Program-made: the position numbers and the translations under genes
Shown here: positions 1 to 7,252 of the stretch, piece by piece
How positions within the stretch are numbered: the first letter of the stretch is position 1
Layout: each line of letters starts with the position of its first letter
NCBI RefSeq assembly: GCF_016863275.1
Contig: NZ_BOOO01000020.1
Coordinates: 1-64,000, forward strand
Reading direction: 5' to 3'
From: Planotetraspora mira
Lineage (GTDB): Bacteria; Actinomycetota; Actinomycetes; Streptosporangiales; Streptosporangiaceae
DNA length: 64,000 nt
The notes under the pieces: model-generated
Told to the model about the DNA's origin: nothing
The model's database searches: none
What the model saw: only the letters and a program-made list of their open reading frames with translations

Positions 1-231
1 TTTCCTCCACTGACGCGCATGGCATCAACGGCACCGTCGTCTCGCTCGGCCGAACCGCAGGCTCACTCAAGTCATTCACCTTCCAGGTCGCCCGGCGATG
101 CTTGCACCCTTCGGCGAAACTCGCATATAGATCAGCCTGCTGCAAACCGCTCGCCGCCGTTACACGCAGTTGTTCACGCACCCGACCCCCGACGAGCATT
201 TCTGCTGGTCAGGGGCCATATTTCCTGCTGG

Positions 232-282
232 TGGCAGGTGCAAGGTTCGAACTTGCGGTCGGCTGAGCCGACGGTTTTACAG
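232..282 (-). repeat. attachment-site copy: 3' half of tRNA-Tyr (left end of island array)
   Basis: This 51-bp stretch, read on the minus strand, repeats the anticodon-loop-to-3'-end half of the tRNA-Tyr gene at 20415-20496. It matches except in the variable arm, where GTC replaces TA and adds one base. Upstream of the anticodon loop the similarity stops, so this is not a functional tRNA. It is best read as the tRNA-distal att site of the outermost integrated element. The altered variable arm suggests that the half-site came from another tRNA-Tyr allele carried in by an element. Confidence 0.85.
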
Positions 283-350
283 GTGACCGAGGTTGTCCGC
301 TGCTTGGTACCCACGAGCTGCGTATACGACTATGGAATGGGCCTCGACGG

Positions 351-377
351 GAAAGATCATCCCGCGCATATCCCGCG
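351..377 (+). repeat. element-A terminal repeat (possible integrase arm site)
   Basis: The motif GATCATCCCGCGCATATCCC lies about 70 bp inside the left att copy. A near copy (one inserted base and a few substitutions) sits at 14239-14264, just inside the next att copy, in the same orientation. A weaker third copy is at 10828-10855. Recombinase arm-type sites are commonly placed like this; that role is inferred. Confidence 0.5.
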
Positions 378-428
378 ACGACCCCTGCGGCGCCTTCTGT
401 TAGTAAGTGCACTGACGGCCAGTAGATC

Positions 429-995
429 TCACATGTCACTGTTCATGCGGACGTGTAGGTGCCCCTTGTGCGGGAAAGCCGGCGGTTGGGCAGGGAGCAC
501 GGAGCGAAGGACATATCGGCACTTCTCTGCCACACGGCACGAACCATGGTTATCGACAGCATGCAGCAGATCGAGGCGGGCCAGAGGCATTATGCGCTGC
601 GCGCCGAGCGCCCAACGCGATACAACCTCAAGGGCCCGGCTGGCGATGCCTTGCCCTCGGACTTCGGCCGATGTCCAGTAACCGACTGTTGCCGCAGCCT
701 CGTTCGGGTCGGTCGCCTTGACCACGATGTGCCCAACCGGACGACCAGGATCGCGCTCCTCGCCTCCGCACTCCAGGACGGCGAAGCTGAGCCGGACGCC
801 GGCGGCCCACCCTTCGCTCTGATCATCGATCCATCGACGCGCCTCTGTATCGCTGACAAGTGAGGTGGTCAGCCAGCGGCGCAGAAGCGGATCGCGGTGA
901 GCCGCCACAAGGGCTACCGCATCCTCTGCTCGCCAGGGACGCAGGCGCAACGCAGGTGCGGACGCAGTCGGCTCCACAGACAGGATTGCCGTCAT
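429..995 (-). CDS. GNAT-family N-acetyltransferase (RimJ/RimL-like)
   Basis: This 188-residue protein has the layout of RimJ/RimL-type acetyltransferases. An N-terminal LRLRPWRAEDA strand-helix is followed by a central ATVGYWTSAEVRGQGIASRA block (about residues 102-121), which holds the R/Q-x-x-G-x-G/A acetyl-CoA pyrophosphate loop. The family moves acetyl from acetyl-CoA to an amine, often a protein N-terminus or a small molecule; the substrate cannot be read here. The C-terminal part (ARLDLLHAVDNHGSCRVAEK) is family-like but lacks the usual A-x-x-Y, having CRVAEKCRY instead. The gene is alone just inside the left att site, with a 740-bp gene-poor stretch upstream of its start, so it is island cargo. 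Confidence 0.85.
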   Translation of the reverse strand: MTAILSVEPTASAPALRLRPWRAEDAVALVAAHRDPLLRRWLTTSLVSDTEARRWIDDQSEGWAAGVRLSFAVLECGGEERDPGRPVGHIVVKATDPNEAAATVGYWTSAEVRGQGIASRALEVVSRWALGAQRIMPLARLDLLHAVDNHGSCRVAEKCRYVLRSVLPAQPPAFPHKGHLHVRMNSDM

Positions 996-1677
996 AAACG
1001 CTCATTCTCCGACGCTTGGCCGGCCCTCGGAACTTTCCATGGCCCTCGCATCCTTGGGCAGGACGGGGTCGAACCCACGCTGTCAGCTAGGGAAGTGTAT
1101 GGATCACGCCTCGTAGCGCCGCTGAGCGGGCTTCGGTCAATTCAAGGCAACGGGCTTAACGGGCTCGCCGGGGTAGCCATGGAATCCTGCAAACGCAATC
1201 TTGGATTACTTTCGCTCGATCACAGTGGTCCCGATCGTAAATGGACTGCCGTTTGGAGAACACCCTAGGTCCACGACTCGCGTTGTCTAGTCCCACGAGA
1301 TGCTTGACGTTATCGATGCGACAAAATGGCTTCCGAAGAATTCGTCTGGCGGCCTCTCAAACTTGCGCCTCATCAGCATGCGGTGCAGGGCGCGCAACTC
1401 GTGGACAGAATCGATCTTGAACAGCGGTTCCTTATCCTTCACACGAACAGCATCCCAGCGGAGAGCGAGTCATCAGCTTGGGAAGTCTTTCATGATCTTG
1501 ACGCCGGAGCTGAGAAAAGGGTGGCCTCGAGGTATGCGGGTCGAGTGACCGTGAGTCCCTGTGGTTCACCGCTGGTCGCTGATCGAACGGGCACGCAACG
1601 GGCACGCGGCGTACGCCGTGACGGTGTCGGCGTGCGGCCCCGCTGAGGGCCGTTATTGATAGTGGGGACAACGGTTC
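996..1677. other. gene-poor stretch between the acetyltransferase and the MerR promoter
   Basis: About 680 bp separate the GNAT start from the MerR-type promoter. No full gene is convincing. The only coherent reading I see is a short minus-strand frame at 1287-1442, listed separately. Two short tandem ACGGGCACGC units occur near 1588-1606. The stretch is probably decayed island DNA. Confidence 0.5.
1287..1442 (-). pseudogene. possible C-terminal remnant of an unknown protein
   Basis: From a GTG on the minus strand this frame reads 51 residues with good amino-acid composition, including DSVHELRALHRMLMRRKFER and FFGSHFVASI, and ends in a stop. Stops just upstream in frame mean it cannot extend to a normal-sized protein. 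I do not recognise the family with certainty. It is either a small unknown protein or, more likely, the tail of a degraded gene. Confidence 0.25.
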
Positions 1678-1708
1678 TTGACCTTGACACTAATGTCAGG
1701 GTCTTAGC
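1678..1708 (+). promoter_or_regulatory. MerR-type promoter/operator with 19-bp spacer
   Basis: A -35-like TTGACC at 1678-1683 is followed by exactly 19 bp and then a weak -10-like CTTAGC. The 19-bp spacer is filled by the dyad ACCTTGACA-CTAA-TGTCAGGGT (1681-1702 including the overlap), which has only one mismatch between arms. MerR-family activators act on over-long 19-20-bp spacers containing such a dyad, so this should be the site of the regulator starting 36 bp downstream. That implies autoregulation and co-control of the F420-type oxidoreductase gene. Confidence 0.75.
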
Positions 1709-1737
1709 GTCGGCGCGTGCGAAGGAGAACCGTCGAG

Positions 1738-2118
1738 ATGCGCATCGGGGAGTTGTCCCGCAGGACCGGCGTCAGCGCGAGGTCGTTGCGGTACTACGAG
1801 CAGCAGGGTCTGATCCACGCCGGGCGTGGGGCCAACGGATACCGAGAATACGATGAGGCGGTCGCTGTCCGTGCGGCCAACATCCGGGATCTGCTGGATG
1901 CGGGCCTGACCGTGGAGGATATCCGCGACGCGTTGGACAAGGGGTGTCTGGAGCGGCCGCTCGGTACTCTGCCCCGGTGCGAGGGTGCGCTGCGGACGGC
2001 GACCGACCGTCTGGCAGTGCTGGACGGGCGGATAGCCACGCTGCTGGAAGTGCGCGAGCGGCTGGCTAAGCAGGTATTGCGGACGCGTGCCGCGCTCGGC
2101 CAGACCGTAGGGAGCTGA
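1738..2118 (+). CDS. MerR-family transcriptional regulator
   Basis: This 126-residue protein opens directly with the MerR winged helix, MRIGELSRRTGVSARSLRYY (residues 1-20), followed by the wing GYREYDEAV. A dimerisation coiled coil lies at about residues 77-115 (LRTATDRLAVLDGRIATLLE). The short C-terminus has one cysteine (TLPRCEGAL), so it lacks the multi-cysteine metal loop of MerR, CueR or ZntR; it looks like the small-molecule or redox-responsive class common next to oxidoreductases. The ATG at 1738 was chosen because AAGGAG lies 12 bp upstream and the HTH starts there. The next gene begins 4 bp after the stop, so the two are probably coupled. Confidence 0.9.
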   Translation: MRIGELSRRTGVSARSLRYYEQQGLIHAGRGANGYREYDEAVAVRAANIRDLLDAGLTVEDIRDALDKGCLERPLGTLPRCEGALRTATDRLAVLDGRIATLLEVRERLAKQVLRTRAALGQTVGS

Positions 2119-2122
2119 CGCC

Positions 2123-3004
2123 ATGCGGTTGGGAATCGCCCCGCATCGGCTCTGGCCTGACCGGGACGGTGATCTGGAAGGTGTCCTGGAGACCGCCCGC
2201 ACAGCCGAGCGGCTGGGCTTCGATCACGTCATCGCGGGCAGCCACGTGCTGCGCACCGGCTTGGGCGCGACCCTGGACCCCATCGTGCTCCTGTCGGCCG
2301 TCGCCGGAGCCACCTCGCGGATCCGCATCGCGACCAGCGTCCTCATCGCGCCGCTGTACCAGCCCGTCATCCTTGCCCATCAGACCGCCTCGCTGGATTT
2401 CCTGTCCGGTGGGCGGTTCGTGCTCGGGGTCGGAACCGGCTGGGATGCCGCTGAGTTCTCCGCAGTCGGGGTGCCGTTCGGACAGCGGGGGAGACGTACC
2501 GACGAGAACCTGGCCACGATGAAGGCGCTGTGGCAGGAGGAGTTCACCGAGGCCCGCATCGGCGTTTCACCGCTCACTCCCGGAGGGCCGCCGGTCTGGG
2601 TGGGCGGAGACAGCGATGCGGCACTTCGACGGGCGCTGTGCTTCGGTGATGCTTGGCATGGGTCGGGAAACCCTGCTGCCATGGCCGGAGTCCGCAGGCG
2701 CATAGCTGACCTGGCCGAGAGCATCGGCCGCGATCCGGCGACGCTGGCACTGACCTCGGTAGCTTTCCTGGTCCCGCCGGGAGTCCGCCAGATCGGGCGA
2801 GTGCCGGTCTCTCCGCTGGGTGGAACGCGACCCTCAGCCGGGAGCGTGGTGGAGGAACTCGGTCAACTAAAGGCGGCGGGCGTGACCACGTGCTCGCTGT
2901 GGCTGCCAGTGTCCGCAGCGGCGCTGCCCGACGCGCTGGCCTGGATCGCCGAACAGGTCATGCCAAGCCTCGACGCTGGAAGTTCCCGTCCCTCCCCTTT
3001 GTAG
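2123..3004 (+). CDS. LLM-class F420-dependent oxidoreductase (luciferase-like fold)
   Basis: This 293-residue protein has the bacterial-luciferase-like TIM-barrel signatures of the actinobacterial F420 group: an N-terminal AERLGFDHVIAGSH strand-helix, ATSVLIAPLYQPVILAHQTA near residues 72-91, and the hallmark GGRFVLGVGTGW (about 98-109) that contacts the phosphate of the deazaflavin. A C-terminal barrel helix (LKAAGVTTCSLWLP) is also present. Such enzymes use F420H2 or FMNH2 to reduce or hydroxylate small hydrophobic substrates. It is the only partner of the upstream MerR regulator, so its expression is probably inducer-dependent. The cofactor is inferred from family, not shown. Confidence 0.85.
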   Translation: MRLGIAPHRLWPDRDGDLEGVLETARTAERLGFDHVIAGSHVLRTGLGATLDPIVLLSAVAGATSRIRIATSVLIAPLYQPVILAHQTASLDFLSGGRFVLGVGTGWDAAEFSAVGVPFGQRGRRTDENLATMKALWQEEFTEARIGVSPLTPGGPPVWVGGDSDAALRRALCFGDAWHGSGNPAAMAGVRRRIADLAESIGRDPATLALTSVAFLVPPGVRQIGRVPVSPLGGTRPSAGSVVEELGQLKAAGVTTCSLWLPVSAAALPDALAWIAEQVMPSLDAGSSRPSPL

Positions 3005-3097
3005 TTTGCAACCCCGGCTCAACCAGGTCGCCCACATTCCGGTTCACTGATCCACGGGATGCATGCAAACGTTAGCTCCCCCGTTCCGTACGACACA

Positions 3098-3520
3098 TCA
3101 ATGATCAACCACGTGCCCCGATAAGCCAGGGTGAGGAACGAACCCTGGATCTTCGATCGCCCCCGACCACGACAGACCTCGGCCACCCCGTGGCGATCGT
3201 CGTGCTGCATGGGGCGGCGGCGCGACCAGAGGCCGGCCGATCGCGTGGGTACGGCGCGGCGGGCGGGCGGCGACGGCCCAGAGTCCTGCGCGCTGCCGGG
3301 GAGGCGTCTGAGCCTCTAGGGCGTCCAGCCTAGAACTCAGCGTGCGCATGTGCTGACGGATCTCTTTCAGCTGGTCAGAGATGACCCGGAACTCCTCGCT
3401 GTGACCGTCCGCCTGCGTCTGGCGCTCGATGTCACCGGCAGGCGAGGCGGTCACGAAGCTTCCCGACCCTTGGCGGGTCTCGATCAGGCCGTCATCGCGC
3501 AACACTGCCAACGCGTTCAC
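3098..3520 (-). pseudogene. GntR-family regulator fragment
   Basis: On the minus strand the frame from GTG at 3520 reads NALAVLRDDGLIETRQGSGSF, the recognition-helix end and wing of a GntR winged helix. A plausible linker and a heptad-like helix (ISDQLKEIRQHMRTLSSRLDALEAQ, residues 47-71) follow, and then low-quality Pro/Arg-rich sequence. The first two helices of the DNA-binding domain are missing, and the fragment is butted against the Ada-like gene 13 bp upstream. The downstream part from about 3307 to 3098 has no recognisable homology. I read it as a truncated, non-functional regulator. Confidence 0.65.
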
Positions 3521-3532
3521 GGCTGCGACCGG

Positions 3533-3826
3533 TTATCGAGATTCCTCTTCTGTCGGGCGTAGATCTGTTTCGCGTTTCCATGCCTGGTATCTGTCCGGGA
3601 GGCACCGTGCACAGGGCCGGTATCCGGCGGCCAAGGCAGTCTCCTCGTCGGCGAAGAACACCCGGTTGTTCACATAGCCGCCCCGGGCTATCGCGCGGAG
3701 AGCTGACCGGCAATCCAGCCGCCCGTAGATTCTTCTGGGCCTGTGGCCCCCGAGCGCACCAGGCACCGCACTTTCGTAGTGGTCGCGACCTGCGCCGAGA
3801 AGCCTGTAGATCTTTTCCTTCGGCAT
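3533..3826 (-). CDS. Ada-type zinc-binding domain protein (methylphosphotriester domain)
   Basis: This stand-alone small protein (97 residues; 105 if the ATG at 3850 is used) matches the N-terminal zinc domain of Ada: GGHRPRRIYGRLDC, SALRAIARGGYV, RVFFADEETALAAGYRPC and CARCLPDRY. Cys39, Cys72 and Cys75 are visible. The cysteine four residues after Cys39 that Ada would supply is absent (Leu43), so zinc ligation must differ. Full-length Ada moves methyl from DNA phosphotriesters onto a cysteine and then activates alkylation-repair genes. No AraC or methyltransferase domain follows. It sits downstream of an iron dioxygenase and an AlkA-like glycosylase on the same strand, which supports a repair role. 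Confidence 0.8.
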   Translation of the reverse strand: MPKEKIYRLLGAGRDHYESAVPGALGGHRPRRIYGRLDCRSALRAIARGGYVNNRVFFADEETALAAGYRPCARCLPDRYQAWKRETDLRPTEEESR

Positions 3827-3862
3827 TGCGCCGCCGCTTCCCTGGTCCATTGTGAATCCGGG

Positions 3863-4621
3863 TCAGGTGGCGTCGTGGAAGACCAGGCCGAGGGTATGCC
3901 TCCGGCCTGTTCGGACGGTGGACACACCATGGCGTACGGGTGCCGCCGACCAGCCACGTGCAGACGGCACAGGTCTGTCACGGGTGGTGAAGATCAGACC
4001 GTGGCCTTGAGGAATGAGGACCGCCGTTCCGCGAGACTGCGCCCGAGGGCGTTGTTCGACCAGCAAGAACTCACCTCCGGTGTGCTCTTCGTTGGGGGTG
4101 TTCAAATTGATGACGACCTGGAGCGGGAAGACTTTCTCGCCGAAGATGTCTCGGTGGAGCGCGTTCCAGCCGCCCGCCTCGTAGCGCAGGAGGATCGGAG
4201 AGGGTTTGCCCTGGCCGGCGCTGTGGCAGATCTCCAGCCATTCAGCCAGGGTGTCGGGCCATTCCGCGTCGCGGCCGAGCTTGCCGTACCAGTCGCGGGC
4301 GATGGGCAGCAGCCGCGGATACAGTTCTTCGCGCAGCCGCTGCACGGCCTCGGGGAAGGGATGGTCGAAGTAGCGGTACTCCCCCTCGCCGAACCGGTGC
4401 CGTCGCATGTTGACAGTGGAGCGGAACAGTTCCGGCTGGTCGTACAGTCCGGCCAGGTCGGAGCATTCGGCGGGCGTGAGCAGTTGCGGCAGCAGCGCGC
4501 ATCCGTATTCGTCGACCTCGCCGGTGACCGAGTCCCAGTCCGCGGCGGCGACCCGCTGGGCGAACGGGTTCCCAACGGCGGTGTTCCGTCCCGCGCGCGA
4601 CGTGGCGGTGATGGCGTTCAT
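3863..4621 (-). CDS. 2-oxoglutarate-Fe(II) dioxygenase, alkylation-repair neighbourhood
   Basis: This 252-residue double-stranded beta-helix protein has the iron triad His156-x-Asp158 (LHRDIFGEK) and His231 (VRHGVST), plus Arg240/241 for 2-oxoglutarate before TLGLVFHDA. The SRGTAVLIPQGHGLIFTTRD stretch matches a group of uncharacterised bacterial 2OG oxygenases (COG3826-like, from memory) rather than classical AlkB. The ATG at 4621 was chosen for a GGAGG 5-6 bp upstream; the frame is open 129 bp further with no family sequence. It is 12 bp from the Ada-domain gene and co-directional with the glycosylase, so oxidative dealkylation of DNA or a related repair step is likely but inferred. Confidence 0.85.
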   Translation of the reverse strand: MNAITATSRAGRNTAVGNPFAQRVAAADWDSVTGEVDEYGCALLPQLLTPAECSDLAGLYDQPELFRSTVNMRRHRFGEGEYRYFDHPFPEAVQRLREELYPRLLPIARDWYGKLGRDAEWPDTLAEWLEICHSAGQGKPSPILLRYEAGGWNALHRDIFGEKVFPLQVVINLNTPNEEHTGGEFLLVEQRPRAQSRGTAVLIPQGHGLIFTTRDRPVPSARGWSAAPVRHGVSTVRTGRRHTLGLVFHDAT

Positions 4622-4826
4622 GTCGCCTCCAACGTAAGAAGGGCGGCCATGCCTTTTGTCCTTCCACGGCGTGGGCCGCTGGTGCGGTCTTCCACGCGTG
4701 TAGACGCTCGGTGGCCGCGAAACGTGAGAACGCATCACCCGAAGTCGCATGAGCGACGTGGGCTACCCAGACGACTCCCTACGCCCGCGTTTTCGCCCAG
4801 ACCGCCTGCACCGAAGGCCTCCATGC

Positions 4827-5573
4827 TTAAGTTACGAACCGATCGGCCTGGCCGGAATCATGCAGGTCCACGTTCCTTACGTGCCTGTTTCGCGACTCGA
4901 TAGCGGCTTCCCGGCTCAAGGCGCGGGCCTTGGGGTCGGACAACTCGTCTGCGGGTCGCAGGGATCTCCATAGCAGCGTGGCCGCATACGTCCGGTGGGG
5001 CGCCCATGCGGTCGCCATCTTCTGCACGGCCTCCACAGTAGGCAGATCCTCGCGTTGCCACGCCTTGCGGATGGCGCGGCGGATGCCGACGTCGCCGGCG
5101 GGCAGGATGTCGCTGCGATGGAGTTGGTGGATCAGGAACGTCTGTGCCGACCACAGCCCGATACCTTTCACCGCGGTCAGCGCGGCTATCGCCGCGCTGT
5201 CGTCCAGGTCGGCCATGTCCTCAATATCGATGAGGCCACTCACCTGCCTGCGTGCAAGGTCGAGGACGTAAGCCGCCTTCGCTCGGGACAGCCCGCACTC
5301 GCGCAATCGTTCGGCACCCAACGCGATGACGCCGTCGGGCGTGGGGATACCGCCGACGGTGGCCGCGATCCGATCGAAGACGATGAACGCCACGACGGCG
5401 GAGATCTGCTGTCCGACGATATGCAGCGTCATCGCCGCGAAATTGCTCGATCCGGTACGGCCGCCGTCGTGCCACTCGAAAGGGTCCGGATGACCGTACG
5501 CCTCTACCAGGCGTGCGAGGACTGGATCACGATCGGCGAGAAACCGGTACTGGCGCTCATGATCGCTGTTCAT
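4827..5573 (-). CDS. AlkA-like DNA-3-methyladenine glycosylase II (HhH-GPD)
   Basis: This 248-residue protein is an HhH-GPD base-excision glycosylase. It has NFAAMTLHIVGQQISAVVA (residues 44-62), the helix-hairpin-helix AVKGIGLWSAQTFLI (134-148), and the catalytic aspartate Asp161 in ILPAGDVGIRRAI. It would remove alkylated purines such as 3-methyladenine from DNA, leaving abasic sites. AlkA family members also carry an N-terminal domain, which is missing here, as in many short actinobacterial versions. A 205-bp gap separates it from the dioxygenase gene on the same strand. Confidence 0.9.
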   Translation of the reverse strand: MNSDHERQYRFLADRDPVLARLVEAYGHPDPFEWHDGGRTGSSNFAAMTLHIVGQQISAVVAFIVFDRIAATVGGIPTPDGVIALGAERLRECGLSRAKAAYVLDLARRQVSGLIDIEDMADLDDSAAIAALTAVKGIGLWSAQTFLIHQLHRSDILPAGDVGIRRAIRKAWQREDLPTVEAVQKMATAWAPHRTYAATLLWRSLRPADELSDPKARALSREAAIESRNRHVRNVDLHDSGQADRFVT

Positions 5574-5648
5574 GATGGTTTCCCTTCCAGGCGGCCGGCC
5601 TCTGATCCGTCTGACCCGACAGGCGCGGGCCGCGGCCTGCGGAAGAGG

Positions 5649-6044
5649 TCACACGGCTGCGACGCAGTCGATTTCGATGTCGAAGGGGCCGGGCCATGCG
5701 GGAACGCACACGAAGATCCGCGCGGGTGGATCGCTGGGGAAGTACCGGCTGTATACGGCGTTGACCGCGGCGAACTTGTCGACGGATGTGCAGTACACGT
5801 TGCATTTGAGGACGTTCTCCAGGGTCGAGCCCGCCGTCTCCAGACAGAGTTTCATCTGCTCCAGGACGAGCTCGGTCTGACGCTCGATCGAGGCGCCCTC
5901 CAGGACGTCACCGGTGTCAGGGTCGAAGGGCGGGAATCCCGAGACATAGATGGTGTCACCGCTTCGGGTGACGGCCGAGGTCGGCGCTTTCCACCGCTCC
6001 AGGTAGGTCGACAACGGCTCGACGCGGATGATCTGTCTGTTCAT
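5649..6044 (-). CDS. RidA/YjgF-family enamine/imine deaminase
   Basis: This 131-residue protein has the RidA fold markers: DTIYVSGFPPFDPDTG (30-45), an ASIERQTELVLEQMK helix, Arg109 in PPARIFVCV (binds the substrate carboxylate) and Glu124 in FDIEIDCVAAV. RidA enzymes hydrolyse reactive 2-aminoacrylate-type intermediates; paralogues act on other enamines. A GGGAG lies 7 bp before the ATG. It follows the decayed ABM monooxygenase and precedes the glycosylase on the same strand, 75 bp upstream of it. RidA-like proteins are often paired with degradative oxidoreductases. Confidence 0.9.
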   Translation of the reverse strand: MNRQIIRVEPLSTYLERWKAPTSAVTRSGDTIYVSGFPPFDPDTGDVLEGASIERQTELVLEQMKLCLETAGSTLENVLKCNVYCTSVDKFAAVNAVYSRYFPSDPPARIFVCVPAWPGPFDIEIDCVAAV

Positions 6045-6056
6045 CGTCGACTCCCG

Positions 6057-6381
6057 TTAGTGAGTATGCGCGGGTCTATTTAGACCGGCGAGTCCTGCTC
6101 TCGCCGGTTTCGGCTTCCCGCAACTCCCGGCGTCGCGCCAGTCGTCTACGTCGTAGGTCTCGAGGGTGCGCTCGTCCAGCAGCGGAATGATCTGGCCGAT
6201 GACGATGTCCTTGAAGTGCGGCGTCCTGCTGATGGGCTGCGAACGCGCGCTGCGATACAGAACGCTCCAGGACGATGACCTCGAGGTCGCCTTCGAGCTG
6301 CTGATAAGGAATGAAACAGATGTTGCCCGGCTCTGTGCGGGTCGCCTCGGTGATTTTCGAGAGCAGGGTGCGCACCCCCCT
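6057..6381 (-). pseudogene. antibiotic-biosynthesis-monooxygenase (ABM) family pseudogene
   Basis: The minus strand reads VRTLLSKITEATRTEPGNIC, FIPYQQLEGDLEVIVLER and AFAAHQQ. One extra G near 6228 (CAGCAGGACGCCGCAC) shifts the frame, and the protein resumes as TPHFKDIVIGQIIPLLDERT and LETYDVDDWRDAGS. Together these give the small dimeric ABM/quinol-monooxygenase fold of about 95 residues. The first strand and start codon are also missing. The gene therefore appears to be inactivated by an N-terminal truncation and a frameshift. Confidence 0.8.
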
Positions 6382-6461
6382 ATGCCAGGTCGCTGACGGG
6401 TCGCCTCGCATGTGCCCGTCTCCGGCGGCGGGTGCGTGATCCCGGCGGCTCCGTGCGTGGC

Positions 6462-7199
6462 CTACGAGCGCCATCGCTGGATGAGCTGGTCGGCCAGGCC
6501 GGGCAGGTCCGGTGCGACGATGTTGGGCTGAGGCAGCGAGGTGACGGGCAGAGGCGCGTTGCCCGGCCGGGTGATCAGCCCAGCTGTGTAGCCGGCGCTT
6601 TGGGCGCCCACGGTGTCCCAGACATGGCAGGCGACCATGAAGCATGTGGACGGCGGCACCGCCAACCCCTGGGCGACCAGGTGGTAGACGTGTGTGTCGG
6701 GCTTGTAGGCGCGGACGGTCTCGACGGTGAACTGCCGCTCGAAGAACGGCGCGAGGCCGGCGTGCTCCAGCGGGCTCTGCCCGCCGGGGTTGGCCGGCGA
6801 GTTGGTCAGCGTGACCAGGCGGAAGCCCGCGTCTCTGAGCTTGGTCAGACCCGGCTCGACGTCGGGATGGGCGGGCATGGTCAGCATGGCCTGCCCGATC
6901 TCCTCCACGTCGTCGTCGGTGACCTGGACGCCGTGGACGTCGCCGACCATCTTCAGCAACCCCTGGCCCAGAGCGAAGTAGCCCTCCCAGAGGCCGGACA
7001 GAGTGATCGTCATCGAGTACATGATCAGCTGGCTGAGCCACTCGCGCATGACCCGAGCGTCGCCGAAGATCTTCTCGAAGAGCGGGTCCATCGACTCGAA
7101 GTCAATCAGCGTCTCGTTCACGTCGAAGACGAGAACGTGGGGCTCGCCACCGATCCACTCGCCGTCGGCGCCGGCGGGCGTGGCCAGGTTGTGGTTCAT
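6462..7199 (-). CDS. haloacid dehalogenase type II (HAD superfamily)
   Basis: This 245-residue protein has the HAD nucleophile motif VLVFDVNETLID (Asp26), a four-helix cap-like segment (about 40-120), motif II LVTLTNSPA, motif III lysine in RAYKPDTHVYHLVAQ, and the acidic motif FMVACHVWDTVGAQSAGY. This is the type II layout in which Asp attacks C2 of a 2-haloacid and releases halide. Many homologues act on phosphoesters or fluoro/chloroacetate, so the substrate is open. The ATG at 7199 has GGGGGAT about 8 bp upstream; an in-frame ATG 9 bp earlier is the alternative. The protoglobin gene lies 53 bp upstream on the same strand. Confidence 0.85.
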   Translation of the reverse strand: MNHNLATPAGADGEWIGGEPHVLVFDVNETLIDFESMDPLFEKIFGDARVMREWLSQLIMYSMTITLSGLWEGYFALGQGLLKMVGDVHGVQVTDDDVEEIGQAMLTMPAHPDVEPGLTKLRDAGFRLVTLTNSPANPGGQSPLEHAGLAPFFERQFTVETVRAYKPDTHVYHLVAQGLAVPPSTCFMVACHVWDTVGAQSAGYTAGLITRPGNAPLPVTSLPQPNIVAPDLPGLADQLIQRWRS

Positions 7200-7252
7200 C
7201 GTTGTCATCCCCCATTCAGTTCCGCGGGTGGTTGGTCCGCCTCCCCCGGCGG

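Noticed and set aside
19-681. Open plus-strand frame of 220 codons at the left edge
   Set aside because: It runs through the tRNA half-site and antisense to the acetyltransferase; composition is Ser/Arg/Pro-rich with no domain.
1058-1085. tRNA-like GGGTCGAACCC on the plus strand
   Set aside because: It resembles a T-loop, but the flanking five bases do not pair and no acceptor or anticodon stem can be found, so it is not a tRNA or a clear att site.
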